DNA from: Morchella semilibera
Lineage: Eukaryota > Ascomycota > Pezizomycetes > Pezizales > Morchellaceae
Assembly: GCA_009192285.1 (NCBI GenBank)
Contig: WBVU01000018.1
Location: 496,001-560,000, forward strand
Direction of reading: 5' to 3'
Length of the DNA: 64,000 nucleotides
In this document: positions 1 through 12,900 of the stretch, piece after piece
Numbering within the stretch: the first letter of the stretch is position 1
Layout: each line of letters begins with the position of its first letter
Position numbers and translations under genes: made by a program
Notes under the pieces: model-generated
What the model saw: the letters and a program-made list of their open reading frames with translations, nothing else
Databases searched by the model: none
Told to the model about the DNA's origin: nothing

Positions 1-334
1 GCAACATTACAGCTACCGGCATCGGCGGACCATAGCAGTGTATGTTGCTTCTTAGCCCCGTCGCAAAGACGGTCGATGAACTGATGGTGATGAATAGCAT
101 GACCATGCAGTGTATATTGACGGTGAAGACGATGATGAGGATAACGAGCATGTTCTCCAGGTGAGTATAAATCCGATAGGGGAAAGCCCAAAAGGAGGCC
201 CACATGCCCATTTTTTATGCCTTCATTTCTTAAAAATGGCTATTAGAGCTTACTTAGTTTTCTTTGTCCCGATTTAGATAACATTTGATCCCCATGTTCG
301 AGCGAGCCGTCGGCGAAAGTCTTCAATAGTCAGT

Positions 335-1916
335 ATGGAGAGACTCACCCTTAGTCCCTCCTCACGTGGAAGCGGAGTAGGGGTAGGAGCAGTCGAAGCA
401 GAATTTTGTGCCAGTCGCTCCCGCAGCAGCTGCTTTATTCATTCCCACCTGGAAGCGTATCAGGATGCGGGCGATAATCGTGTCAATGGCCCACTCGAGT
501 GCAATAGGAATAACCCTGTTGAAAGAAGCGTTGAGCAAAATATCCCGCCATTTATGAGTAAATCAGAGCTCTCTGACATGGTTCTCGGGGTTGGAGAGTT
601 GAGCAAGCGATTCTCAAACATGCGTCTAAAGATCAAGGTTAAGACGGTAATGATCCTGACGAAGACTTATGATAAGTCGCTTATCAAGCGCACAAGGAGA
701 TTGGCGGAGTGGATGCTGTCGCCCGAGAGGGGGAAAGCTTACGTTGTCTATATTGATAGTGTTTTTAAGGATACACCAGAGCTGGATATCAAGGGATTCT
801 TTGAGCAGTATCCACAGTATAAGTCCCGTGTTCACTGGTGGGACGCAGAGCTCTGTGCAACAAAACCTCACACATTTGATATGGTGTTGACATTGGGAGG
901 TGATGGTACAGTCCTATATGCGAGTTGGCTCTTCCAGAAGGTTGTCCCGCCCGTGTTCTCATTCGCTCTGGGTTCATTGGGGTTCTTGACGAAGTTTGAT
1001 TTCCCAGGGTTCCAGGAAACCCTTTCTAGCGCTATCAAGGATGGTGTGATGGTTGGGTTGAGGTTGAGGTTCCAAGGTTTGTCCCATCATAAGTGATCAC
1101 TCGATCTTATTACTACATGTATTAACAAGATCGGGGGTTTTTTTTAGGGGCAATCATGCGATGTATTGATAAAGATGAAGTCGAGAACAAGGATCGGGAT
1201 ATCACAGCAGAAATTCTAGATAGGGCGGTTAATAGGCAGCTGACCCATCGATTTGATGTGGCCTACACCGTCCTCAACGAGATTGTGGTTGATCGTGGAC
1301 CAAACGCTAGTACGTAACCTCCAGTCACATATACGCTTCATTGTGTTGCTCGAGTGTTAATCTTCATTGTAATAGCCATGTCTGCTACAGAGCTTTATGG
1401 TGATGATATGCATCTCACCACTGTTCAGGCGGACGGTGTATGCATTGCTACTCCAACTGGATCTACTGCATACAACCTTGCTGCTGGGGGGTCTCTTTGT
1501 TATCCAGAGATCCCTGCGATGCTTGTAAGTGCTTTTAATATGAATACTGTTTCTTATGTTAATAGACGGCGTTAGGTGTCACCGATTTGCGCACATAGTC
1601 TCACCTTTCGCCCTCTGATACTCCCAGACTCTATGGTTCTTCGTGTTGGCGTCCCTTATGATGCCCGGACCACTGCTTGGGTCTCTTTTGATGGGCGGCA
1701 AAGAATTGAATTGCAACGTAGTGCTCCTACCGAAATTTTATTTTCCTACTAGATTATTCTAACATATCTCTTACAGAGGGTGATTATGTTATGATCACTG
1801 CTTCTCGGTTCCCATTCCCCTCTATCCAGAGCAAAGGCGAGAATAAGGATTGGTTTGACTCCATCCGGCGTACCATGAATTGGGGTGCCAGGGCGAGACA
1901 AGAAGCTTTTACTTAA
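335..1916 (+). CDS. NAD(+) kinase (ATP-NAD kinase), 5' end uncertain
   Basis: This enzyme phosphorylates NAD(H) to NADP(H) with ATP. Reconstructed exons are 335-1076, 1148-1309, 1376-1524, 1576-1717 and 1777-1916, giving 444 aa from the ATG at 335. The diagnostic LGGDGT motif lies near residue 187, followed by [11 protein letters not shown], the RCIDKDEV segment, the [15 protein letters not shown] loop and RVGVPYDAR, all in the family order. All four introns are 50-71 nt GT-AG with consistent phase. An acidic stretch at 119-160 ending at a good GTGAGT donor suggests at least one more upstream exon, so the true start may lie near or before the left edge of the window. Fungi have several paralogues (UTR1/YEF1/POS5 in yeast) and I cannot tell which this is; no clear mitochondrial leader is seen. 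Confidence 0.93.
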
Positions 1917-1956
1917 CCGCGCCAGTTTATTGGTGACTGTGGGTGGTACAGGTTTT

Positions 1957-1987
1957 TAGACGCTGTTAGACGCTGTTAGACGCTGTG
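1957..1987. repeat. three-copy 10-bp direct repeat
   Basis: The unit AGACGCTGTT is repeated about three times just after the NAD kinase stop codon, in the presumed 3' UTR. No function is evident. Confidence 0.8.
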
Positions 1988-2630
1988 TATGTCGTTTCTT
2001 TTGCGGGCTTGCGTGTTGGCTATCTTGGGGTTGTGCAGATATCCTTTGACCTCTGAGTCACTTTGATATTGATGTATTAATTTGAAAATACAAACGCCAA
2101 AAAATATTCCGTGCATACCGTAGAAGAAAAACGATAAAAATAGCGAATTCGCGAAATAATTAGCACAGCCCAACGGCATTCTGCCCATCTTTCTGGAACC
2201 ATAAGCAACTCATACATCCATGTTGGCTCTTCTACAGGGTTCCTCGCCTATCTATGTTTTGCATTGTTTCAAAGGGTTAGGGTTATGTGATTACAAACAG
2301 CACCATACATTCTCAACACTGACGCCTCAGGCTTGCCATCTCTCCAACCACCCGCCATCTCCCATCGCCCCCGTCAGACGCTCTCCTACATAGAGCCTTA
2401 GCATCACTTCCACCTACAGGCATATTATACAGTACTATCTGTCACTACTGCAGGACCGATAACCACAAGAGAGGGGACCCTATTTGTTTGTGTAGGAGGA
2501 TTGGCGGATCGGGGCTCGGAGGACTTCTCCTAGGCAGTCGTCAACTGAACGGGCCATCGCCTATCCAGGACGCCCCATCGATACTTCTCTAGCGCGCACA
2601 GCTTCGTCCATCTCTCAACATCCGAAAAAG

Positions 2631-3695
2631 ATGGCAATGCTTCCGCCCCCCGCCCCGACGGCTGCCCAGCATCAGAAAGCGTGGGAAGCAAACCACAACG
2701 TCTCCGTCATTTGTCCCGACTGTCGAGAGGTTCCAGCAAACCTAGTGGAAGAGTTCTCGTCGGGTGACATGGTGTGCGGCTCTTGCGGATTAGTCCTTGG
2801 TGACCGTATCGTGGATACTAGGTCTGAGTGGCGTACATTCTCGAACGATGACCAGGGTGGTGATGACCCCTCGCGTGTTGGTGACGCTGCAAATCCGTTC
2901 TTGAACGGTGCGCAGCTCGAGACGACGATTTCTTATACACCTGGTGGTGCCGGGCGAGAGCTTCATAGGGCGCAGAGCAAGACATCTCACGATAAAACTG
3001 CGAAGGGGCTTCTGGCCGCGTACAAGGAGATTGGTGCTTTTTGCGACTCTATCAATATCCAGAAGATCGTATCAGACGCGGCCAAGCAGCTATTTAAGGT
3101 TGTTGATGATAATAAGGCGTTCAAGGGGAAACCTCAAGAGGCCATCATTGCCGGATGCATCTTCATTGCCTGTCGTCAGTGCAATGTCCCGAGAACTTTC
3201 CGCGAGATTTTCGCGTTGACAAAGGTTCCCAAAAAGGAGATTGGGCGTGTCTTCAAGGCGCTGGAGAAGTTTTTTGCCGCACAGGATAGCAAAAAGATGG
3301 AAGAAATCACAAAGAGTGGTGGTATTGTCGATGATAGTCAGCAGTACAGGACTACTAGCTCGACGAAGGCTCACGACCTCATGATCCGTTACTGCAATAA
3401 CTTGAACCTTTCACAGAACTGTACCACAATCGCCCAGGAGCTTGCTAGTAGGGCCGCGAACACCGGGACTCTGGCTGGAAGGTCCCCAATCTCCAGTGCT
3501 GCGGCTTGCATTTATATGGTCTCCTACCTCATGAAGCAGCCCAAGACCGCGAAAGAGATTTCAGGCGTCGCAGGTGTTAGTGATGGGACAATTCGGAACG
3601 CCTATAAACATCTCTACAACGATCGGCTGAAACTTATTGACCCCAAGTGGGTCGAGAATGGGAAGGGTGACATTAGCTTACTCCCATCCTCTTAA
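2631..3695 (+). CDS. SUA7: Transcription initiation factor TFIIB
   Basis: This general RNA polymerase II factor bridges TBP on promoter DNA and the polymerase and helps choose the start site. It is a single 354-aa exon. An N-terminal zinc ribbon uses C28, C31, C49 and C52, followed by the B-reader segment (TRSEWRTFSNDD). Two cyclin-like repeats span about residues 125-205 and 230-325; the second ends with EISGVAGVSDGTIRNAYKHL, typical of TFIIB. Length matches the family (about 310-360 aa). It lies 0.7 kb downstream of NAD kinase on the same strand, with its own pyrimidine-rich 5' region. The gene name follows the yeast orthologue. Confidence 0.97.
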   Translation: MAMLPPPAPTAAQHQKAWEANHNVSVICPDCREVPANLVEEFSSGDMVCGSCGLVLGDRIVDTRSEWRTFSNDDQGGDDPSRVGDAANPFLNGAQLETTISYTPGGAGRELHRAQSKTSHDKTAKGLLAAYKEIGAFCDSINIQKIVSDAAKQLFKVVDDNKAFKGKPQEAIIAGCIFIACRQCNVPRTFREIFALTKVPKKEIGRVFKALEKFFAAQDSKKMEEITKSGGIVDDSQQYRTTSSTKAHDLMIRYCNNLNLSQNCTTIAQELASRAANTGTLAGRSPISSAAACIYMVSYLMKQPKTAKEISGVAGVSDGTIRNAYKHLYNDRLKLIDPKWVENGKGDISLLPSS

Positions 3696-5811
3696 GGGGA
3701 TATATCCCTATATCTTCAATACAGTGATTAGTATAGGAGGAGCTATCTATGGCCCCGCAGAAATCATTTTCCCTCTTTTATATTATTACCTAGACTGAAA
3801 GCGCAATTTCGGTTGCTATTATCTTCGCGTTCATTAAATTGACTAGTTTCTCGTTTTCTGCTTGTATTCATAGAGCTGTTTTATCTCTCTTTATCGTTGC
3901 GTAATATTGGCGTTGATAAAAATGGAACATGGGGAGGTGGGGGGCTAGGGGGGGTACTTTTTCTTCTTTTTCTTTTTCGTTCGAGTACTGTACCAGTCGA
4001 TGAATTTGAGAGATCAAGTCTCATTAGGGTCCCGGCAAGAAAAAAGAGGGTTTCTTTTTTCAAGCAACCCCAATGAGTTTATGATTCTTGTGGTTAGAGA
4101 TATGCCGTCCTGTCGGTCAGAAACCACCGCACCGCCCCACTTATACAAAGACACTGTATTAGCGGCAAATAAATATTACCATTAGTAGCCAGCTCTTGAG
4201 AACCAAAGCCTATATGTACTTTCCTGGCCTGGTCTGCGGGGTCGTAGTTTTTTTTTTTTTTTTCTTTCCATAGCGAGAGTCACGCTACCAGACTTCGAAT
4301 TGAGGGCTTGAAGTATCAGTTGGTCCTAGGCTTCTAAATTACATCCCGAAAAGTTTCTAAAATACAGGGCTTTCGGAGTCTAGTTAGGAAGAGTTGGTAT
4401 TGGCTACGCGTATATAAACAGGCTGGTACTGGTCCGGATTTGGTTATATGCCCCTTGACAAGTACTTGTACTTACAGGCAATTACCAAAGACCTAGAAAT
4501 CTCCGCACCCTGTCTACCGTATATGTTAGTATATGAGAATCACACATGTAGCCATTATATCTTAGCAATACCATATGCATAACAATATGGTATTTGGTAG
4601 ATAAGATACTGGATACATATACCCGCTTTTTGGTACCGAACTAATGGTTCAGGTGATTTATCAATACTTTATCTTATAGATTGCATGTAAGTTACATGTA
4701 AGTGTATATTAGGATACATGTATTCACTTCTGTTAGAAATAAGTGCTCTTATAGTCGCCTGTATATACATGTATCGATCGCGTAAAATAATTGGAGGTCA
4801 CATATTTTGAGCAACAAATAAGTATCATTAACTACATGTATATTATCCTCCATTGTCCAGAATATAGACTACATGTGACCCTATAATGATATGGATGAAC
4901 TACATGTACTCATAACGCGCTGACAGGTGAAGATCCATTCATACACAAAGCACAAACCTTAAATTGATATAGACTTTACAAAAAATCATGTACCATTAAA
5001 CAGCATCGCAATTCGGCACAAATCCTAAAAGTTAATACCCCTAATGTCTATGTAGGTATCGTCTATGTTAGCTGTATACAATACCGGTATTGTATGTATA
5101 TGTACATGTACGTAACATTCATTCAATGTTGGTTCCCTTGTCCATTTGAAGAGGATATTATCCCTTAGGTTGTCTGGCTCCCCAGAAAAGGTAAAGGTTG
5201 GTTATCTCTTCTCTATTAGAGGGGCAGCAATTCACAGCTTAAGGGATACCTTGACTATTCCAATGGAACAAAAAAATACATCACTAGGTTTGAAGATAGC
5301 GGAAGAGGAAGAGGTGCTTAGGGTAAATTGAGCTTAGACAAATACAGGGGGGCTGTTTTAGTGATCGCTCAATAAAGATACATGTATCCTAGCTGTGCAT
5401 TGTCCAGGGCCATTGTACCTACAACTACATGTACATACACCCTAAGTACATGTATGTACATGCACTTCTACTTCTACATGTATTTAGTCCTAATAAACTA
5501 CCTATGTAGTACCTACATGTAGTCTACGAATAGCTTTCAACATTTTATGATCTTATCGATATGCTGTGCCAAGAGATTAGATGAGTCCTAGGGTGAGAGC
5601 TTTATTTCCCAGCTCCCCTATCTAAATATTCAAATATTCACAAGGGATCGAGCCCGCCAACCGCGCGCTCTTAACTTTTCTCACACTCTCCACACCGTGT
5701 ATATACCCCGGGATTCTTTGCTCCACAAAAAAAAGGGGAAAAAACTCGCCTTCACCCCGTATAAGTAGGCGTGCCTGTTGGGAAGCCAGTGAGCTGCTAG
5801 AAACAGGATCC
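3696..5811. other. gene-free spacer rich in TACATGTA palindromes
   Basis: This 2.1-kb A+T-rich stretch between TFIIB and the zinc transporter holds no ORF that looks coding. At least a dozen ACATGTA or TACATGTA words occur between about 4540 and 5520, often nested as TGTACATGTACGTA-like palindromes. A poly-T run lies near 4247-4263. The short ORF at 5146-5331 has no recognisable features. Confidence 0.7.
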
Positions 5812-8545
5812 ATGGTTACTAATTCCCTTCCACAGCTTGCCATGGACTCGGAACATTCACACTCCTCTCACTCGCATTCTCACTCGCATTCTCACTCGCA
5901 TTCACACTCACATTCAGGGTCGGATTCCGATTCGCACTCGCATTCACACGGGCCTTCTCATTCGCATTCACACTCCCGCGCGAATGGCCACACTCGTAAT
6001 GGGTCTGCTTTAGGCGTCCAGAACGGATATGCGTTTCCATCTCCCGTTGTAGGCACATCAACGCCAGCATCCACATATCTCGCTCCAACGGAGTTCCCTG
6101 ATAGTAGGAAACCCTTCGTAGGGTAATATTAGTGCATCTTGTTACTTTAAGTATTTATGAATACTGATTTAGCTTCAGGAATTCCTCAATATCTGTCTCA
6201 AACTTTATTACACCTCTTTCATTAGTGGTAGCCTTTGTTCTCGCAGAACTATCGTCCCCGCGCGGTCGGGTCGCATCTACCCCCGAAAATATTAATGTTT
6301 TCTCAGTGCCGAACCCACCCGGATCGTTTGGCTCTGGCCCAAGCCAATTTTCTGCGCTCATTAGCAGCCTCTCTTCAGCCTCTGCATTGGGTGCTGGGGC
6401 ACTACTTCTACTTGGTAGTTATGGGAAACTGCGACAGGTTATCGGGGGCGGGGGCGGGGGCGGGGGCGGGGGCGGAGGTGGTTCAGATGAGAGTGGCGGA
6501 AAGTTTTACCCTAAGAAGCGCGGAGAACAATTTAACCCTCTTGTTGTGGCCGAGAAGGCACTAGGTGCTATGGTTCCTTATTTTGCGGCGATTGAGTTGG
6601 GTGCTGTTAGGACTACGGCAGTGGTTTTAGGTCTTTCTGCAGGAGGGCTGATAATGGCCGGGAGAGCCGGAGATATAAAGGGCAAGATAAGAAGCAAGAA
6701 AGGTGCTCTGGGAGCAATCACGGGTGGTGTAGTGTATGACTTGTGGAGGAGTAGTGAATTTGGGAATGGTTTGTGCCTACCTTATCATCTCCTTTCTCCG
6801 GGGATATCGATATATTAATTGCACAATATATAGGCCCACTTTCATGCCTGATAGCATATGCTTTTCTAATTTTCTCGCTTCTATTCTTGTCATCGCCATA
6901 CCCGTTATCATTCGGGACACAGACCCCGCTTTCAACAAAATCTACTCAGCTGCGGTCTAGCTTTCCAAAACTCACCCGGAATCCGTCAACCTTGATGACA
7001 TCAGCACTTACTGGGAAAAGCCTATTAATATCCTCTTACCAAAGTAAACTATCGTTGATCTCCGGGGCCATTTTATCATCAATTCCTGCAGCGAACTGGG
7101 CCCTTGCCACTGCGTCTCCAACGGAGCATACACAACAAGGAGGTTGGGTCTACCTATGGGCTGCAGCGGCTATTGCCGGATTGATCGCTATAGAATTTGG
7201 CACAGGTGTCAGGAAGATTGGATTCGGGGTTGGAGCCTTCACAGCAGTAATAGCCTGTAGGACAATTTTAACGTCCGATATGATAGCCATAGCAGGAAAT
7301 GTTATTTTTATGGGCATGGTGTGGGTGGGGATGCTACTCGATGAGAAAGCCCAGAATCTTAATCATGAAGGCCACCACCATGAACCAAAGGAGGCCAAAG
7401 CTCCATCGACAATTACGAAAAGTCTTCTACACGCATCTGAGGGACTACCTCTATTGCACGGTATCCTCGTTGAAAGAGATTCGCGGCGGATCTTCTACTT
7501 CATGTGGTATGTATCATTTATTCAGATTACTATATGTGCCGTTTCTAATGATATGTTTCATAGCCTTAACTTTGCCTTTATGATCGTCCAGACCGGCTAT
7601 GGCTTCGCAACAGGCTCTCTTGGTTTGATCTCAGACAGTGTTCACATGTTCTTCGACTGTCTCGCCCTGGGTGTAGGTCTTTGCGCAGCAGTGATGTCAA
7701 AATGGCCGCCCTCAATGAAGTATCCTTATGGACTGGGTAAAATGGATACTCTCGCCGGTTTTGCTAACGGCATCTTCTTGATGCTCATATCTGTTGAGAT
7801 TGTCTGGGAAGCCATCGAGCGTCTCCAGAAGCCCACAGAGATGTCACGCCTAATCGAACTCATGATTGTGTCCAGTCTGGGTCTGGCAGTGAACCTGGTT
7901 GGTATTATGGCCTTCGACCACGCACACATGCACCATGGTCATAGCCACTCTCATAGCCATGGACACGCTCACGAATCCTGCCACGCTCATGCTCACGACG
8001 ACGGGCATGATGAGCATCACCACTCCCATGCAGAGGAGCCCGCCGCACCCACGGCGGCCCATGCCCACTCCCATGACTCGGAGAACATGCATGGTATCTT
8101 CTTGCATATCCTTGCTGACACGCTTGGTTCTGTATCTGTCGTTATCTCAACGCTCGCAATTCAATACACTGGCTGGACCGGCTTTGACCCGCTGGCATCA
8201 GTGTTTATTGCAGTTCTCATCTTCCTGTCTGCTATCCCCCTCGTAAAGTCTTCCGCCACCAATCTCCTTCTCACTGTACCCGCAAACACGGAATATACTC
8301 TACGCGAGACCCTCGCGGGTGTTAGCAGCGTGAGGGGTGTCGCAGGATACACAGTGCCCAAGTTCTGGGACGTTGACGGCGTAGTAAGAGGATGTTTACA
8401 CGTACAGGTGGTCAGGGGTGTGGACGCCGAGGCCGTCTGCAGAGAGGTCGAAAAGTGGATTAAGAGTGGGCTTGGCAAAGTTGAGGTATGTGTAGTAGCG
8501 GAGAGAGGGGATAGTGCGGGCAATTGTTGGTGTACAAGAAACTAG
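5812..8545 (+). CDS. MSC2: Zinc transporter of the CDF family, MSC2-like
   Basis: This cation diffusion facilitator probably loads zinc into the ER or secretory pathway. Exons 5812-6122, 6173-6768, 6834-7506 and 7564-8545 give 853 aa; the intron at 7507-7563 is a multiple of 3 and stays open, so it is easy to miss. The joined junction reads YFMCLNFAFM, as in the family. An N-terminal HSHS-rich segment (about residues 15-60) is followed by hydrophobic segments and a polyglycine run. The CDF core follows, with the metal site HMFFDC after a TGSLGLISDS helix, and then a long His loop (HGHSHSHSHGHAH) before the last two helices. The large N-terminal membrane extension is the hallmark of MSC2 rather than ordinary CDFs. 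A second ATG at 5842 could serve as the start. Confidence 0.93.
6442..6480 (+). repeat. GGGGGC-type tandem repeat encoding polyglycine
   Basis: A short G-rich run inside the second exon of the MSC2-like gene encodes about 13 consecutive glycines. It has G-quadruplex potential and is likely length-variable. Confidence 0.8.
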
Positions 8546-9303
8546 GTGGGCGGATTTTTTTTCTCTTGTAGTTGGTCTTTTCCCCTTCTTTCTATTCCCT
8601 CTCCCATCATTTATTTTTCCGATGGTGACGACTGGTAATTATGTATTATGCTATATACACATGCGGATGCTGGGAATGCGCTATGAGGGGTGGATTTGGG
8701 TGACAGAACTGAGTGTCATATTGCGCATTGATTAGATATATCTCTTGAGACTTATAAAGCTAAAGACAAACAACGGTTTCTATCCCCAGGACATTGGCTT
8801 TATTGCACGAGCTTTCCCAGCCATTGGGAGCCCTTTGCTACTGAGACATATGTACGCCGAGTCACAGAAGAAACTGATTCTGGTCCCTACGTGTGTAACG
8901 ACTGTAGTGATAAAGCAGATTTAACAACAAATAAAATTCACAACCCATCACTCGACAGAGCGCAGAGTTTGGTGTTAACTAATCAAAATCCCGAGATGGT
9001 GATCAGTAGCAGCCCGAAGATTAGTCTATGTTCACAATAAGAAGCGTATCCAGAGGAACTAGGGGCTGGTGATAGCGAGTATCCTGATGAATTGAGTGAT
9101 ATCCTGCGAAAAAGTATCAAATACTCATATTTATATATAATCTTCCGGATGTGGTATATGGAACAGTCTCAGTATTTTAAAACGACCGGTCACCTTTGGG
9201 GGCTCAACAGGTATGTAAATCGCCAAGACCTGACAAACAGTGATCTCCCACGGTGAGCACGCTTGAACTCCGCAACCCCACAACTTCCATAAATCAATTC
9301 ATT
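8546..9303. other. intergenic, no gene seen
   Basis: About 0.76 kb between the zinc transporter and GON7. I see no convincing ORF, tRNA or repeat here. Confidence 0.6.
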
Positions 9304-9567
9304 ATGGCGCCTACTCTTACGGCGGTATACAGACACCCTCTTTCCATAGAGTCTCACACCTTCACATACCCTCTCCCGGAACCCATAGCCTCCTCCGCAG
9401 CTACCGGTGTAAAGACACAGCATCTTTCGGACCTACGAGCGGCAGTCATAAAACTTCAGGAGGAGGTAAATAGGCACCTGACTGAGAGGATGCAAACAGA
9501 GAAAAAGGCGGAGGATGCCATCGCCGAAGAAAATTATGGCGAAGAGGAAGGGGGGGTGGAGGATTGA
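9304..9567 (+). CDS. GON7: EKC/KEOPS complex subunit GON7
   Basis: Gon7 is a small fungal subunit of KEOPS, the complex that makes the t6A modification of ANN-decoding tRNAs and also affects telomeres. I chose the ATG at 9304, giving 87 aa, because the frame upstream only offers a GTG. The protein has an N-terminal strand-like half (TAVYRHPLSIESHTFTYPL), then the family core HLSDLRAAVIKLQEEVNRHL with a coiled-coil pattern, and an acidic tail (EENYGEEEGGVED). Fungal Gon7 proteins are usually about 80-120 aa and poorly conserved outside this helix, so the assignment rests on that core plus size and acidic end. Confidence 0.78.
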   Translation: MAPTLTAVYRHPLSIESHTFTYPLPEPIASSAATGVKTQHLSDLRAAVIKLQEEVNRHLTERMQTEKKAEDAIAEENYGEEEGGVED

Positions 9568-9999
9568 GCTCACGAGGAGGGGTGGGGGCGTCATAAGGTT
9601 TCGAGGCGGTTTTTCTCTCTTTCTCTTTCCTTTTCCTTTACTTGGCGAGAGGAGGCTTTCTGTATTTGCAGCGATATCTTATGAAACATTTTGTTTCCCT
9701 CCTGCTAAAGAAGCGTTTTTGAGCTGGAGGATATAAGCTCATCAACAATAACCAAAAGAAAGGAAAAATGAAAAGAATAAGAGAAGCAAATCCAACGGCG
9801 GAGACAAAGTATAGACCCCTGCGCGAGTAAAAAAACAAACATCATTAAAAAAAAAAAGCAGACTAAACCCCGAAAACCCCTATGTGTTATCAATCAAGCA
9901 TATACGCTTGCTTGTAGCCTTTGCACACCTACCAACCAAAATAAAGAAAAAGAAAAAAAAAAAGGAATAAAAACCATGTTGTACAAAGCAGCCTATACT

Positions 10000-12900
10000 T
10001 TACACCTCTTTCTGAGCACAGCCGTAATGTACTACCATTCCACTAATCCCGACATAGATCATATCAGTGTTAGCCATAGTTGGAAAGCAGGCTTGGAATA
10101 GGTATTGCATACCTTGCAGTTCTCAAAATGACACTAGTCCCCAATCTTTTATGGCAAACAGGGCACACTCTTTCCTCCCCGACAATGACATGCTTATTTC
10201 GGCTCCCTAACAATCTTTCTTGGACATCCACCCTAAAGCTCGCCCTCAATTGAGCTGCCATACGGTTCTCTACCATGCGAGAATTCGTATGTCTAATCCG
10301 ACTCTGGAAATAGGTTTCCAGATTTGAAACTTTGATGTCTTCAGGGATAAGTTTCAACGCGTCTGAAGCTTCTAGCCTTGCACCATGACGAGATAGGATC
10401 GAAAGTGCTGGCCCAAGCTGCTGCATGTAACCTGGCGGGGGGCGTAAATAGAGAGAGAGGAGGGTATGATAGACCGTTGTAGGCTTTGAAGTCTCGGCCG
10501 GGTCTTCAGGGGGTGAAGCATGGTGGATTTTAGCACAGTACCTATTGCCGTCAGCACATATTTTTGCAAGTGGGAGTGAAACACCCACTCTTCAGCCTTC
10601 TCGTGATCCTTCAGTTTAAACACATATATCTCTAAGGCTGTCTTATGTTGTCCCATATTACTCAATACTACCGCTCTTGCCTCATAAAACTCTGGATCAT
10701 CCCTGGGCAACCATCCAAGAACTTTCTCATTCCGGTACTGTTTTGAGCTGATCAGGAAATCCAACAATTTCTCTCTCCATTTCAAGCGCTCTTCTTCTCG
10801 TCCATCGAAGTCATCTTCAGTTAGAGTTTGCAAGTACAGCCAGACCATCCGAGTATGGAACTCATGGGTCGGATCGTTAAGCTCGTTGATGATGTATTCT
10901 AAATATTGTACGGCAAGCATTCTGTCTATTTCTTGTAGGTACTCGAGAACTTTCCCTCTTGGCAACGATTCAGCATTCTGGGAGTCGGTAGTGAAGACTT
11001 CCATTCCCAGCTTTGGGTCTACCTTTAGCGGCCATCTTGCATATTCGAGTATCAGATCGATATGACCAGCCTTTAGGTTCTGCAAGTAGCCAATTGTTCT
11101 TTGTGGCCCCTGTAAGTTCGTGGCACGAGAATCCACACGATCCTCCTGACCAAACTGTCTCAATAACTCTAGTGCTTCTTTATGAAGTTCCTTCTGACAC
11201 AAAAAGTCAACCAGTTCAGTAAACATCCCTAGATCCTGGAGTTTTTCGCTCACGACAGCCGGATCACCATGTTTTTGAACTCGAACAAATGGACCAACTA
11301 AGCGGGGATTAGTGATGATATAAATCCTGAATAGTGTCGTATCCACAAGCCTAGCCGCCTGCATCAGGTTGTCTATCCGTGTAGCGGTGGTATCCCCTTT
11401 TGGTGTTTCTGAACTTTCTATATGACTTGTAAAGCTAGCATCAAATAGATCGTTTTTTGAGATTGAGAGTGGGGAGGCCGGGCAACCGGTGTTTGTTAGA
11501 GTGTCAAGCGGTTTCCCATCAGCATTGAAATATCGCGATATCTCCCGCCGTGTGTCTGCTAAAAACGCGGCCAGCTCGATGGCAGCGGCCTTTAACTCAT
11601 CGCCTTGCAATATCGGGGGTGCTTCGGGAACCGTTTGGGTGTGTTTAATAGTGATACTCGCTGCATCACTGTGATCATCCGGTATAACCGCTGCCGTATT
11701 TCGTCGTACACCAAATGAAAATATAGAAGCAGTCTCTGAATTCTTCTTCATATGTGATAGATTCGTTTTCTTCAACTCAGCAAGATAAGAGGGAGGCTGA
11801 AGCTTCGCGGCCTCTCCTTCTCCCTCCTTCTTCTTACCAGGGCTACTACTCCCCGTTGGCGTTTTATCGGCCCCTGGCGCTTCTTGTATGGTCGTAAGGG
11901 TCTCATCACCTTGCCCGACTGCCTCGGAGGGTTTCGTTGCTTCTGTTGGTTCACCAGAGTCGGCATCTTCGATAGTTTCAGAAGGGTCGCCATCATCCCC
12001 CGAATCTGCCGGCTCAGTTGTATCTTCTTCATTCCTGTTGGTTTCAACAATTGATAAATCGCCTGCAATAACTCTAGGAAACAGTCGTATCGCCCTTTCT
12101 GGTGGTGCTGAAACTTTGATAAAAAGTTCCATACTCTCTCGATACTTTTTTTTGTCGAACAGTCTCTCTGCCTTCAACATTTGTACCTCTCGTAACTTTT
12201 CCTCCTTGCGATCTTTCAACAAAACATTTTCAAGGATTTCAAGTAGACTGATAGCCTCATCTAGATGCTCACCATCCACAAGCTCCTTGATCTGTGTCTC
12301 GTAGTCTGCTGTACTCATGCGCCATACCTGCGTTGGAGATGCGACATAAAATAGCTTTCCCGCGTGGACAAGAGACACGTTTGGTGGAGGAACATTAAGA
12401 GTCGATACACTAGGAAGATGTATCGTTTGTAGTAAAGTCTGTGTTGAGGGATTACGGACTTCAAGGTGTTGTTTTGATGTGTTAAGAGATACTAAATATG
12501 GGTATGAAAACACGATTGAATCGGGAGATACTGGCCATGGAATTGGTGGTCTATCGGGTATAACGTTGCCTTCTTTGTCGATGAACAAGCTTGTGGCTAA
12601 ATAATAAGAGTAAGTGGTTGCCATAGGAGGTTGAACTTCAGCCATACTTACTATCCTTTACTAATAGGAGCTCATCCCCCCCTAAACGTGTGCTCAACGG
12701 TTTCGAACCCCACCCTCCCATCCCCATGTATGCCGACCAACCCACCTGCTCTCCACCGCCTGCCACAGCAGGACCATTACCTTTGCTCTCTGGTGGGACT
12801 ATATCTTCAATAGCGCCGGTCTGCACGTTAACCATCACAAATCCACCTGATAACCCCGCCACAACCTTCTGCCCACTAGCCCAAGTCAAAGACCTAATAG

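Noticed and set aside
5146-5331. 61-aa ORF in the TFIIB-MSC2 spacer
   Set aside because: Short, no features, in a repeat-rich noncoding stretch.
6235-6564. Alternative frame with 'AGAGAGAGA' repeat as a separate protein
   Set aside because: It is the frame-shifted reading of the polyglycine tract in the MSC2-like exon, whose other frame is conserved.
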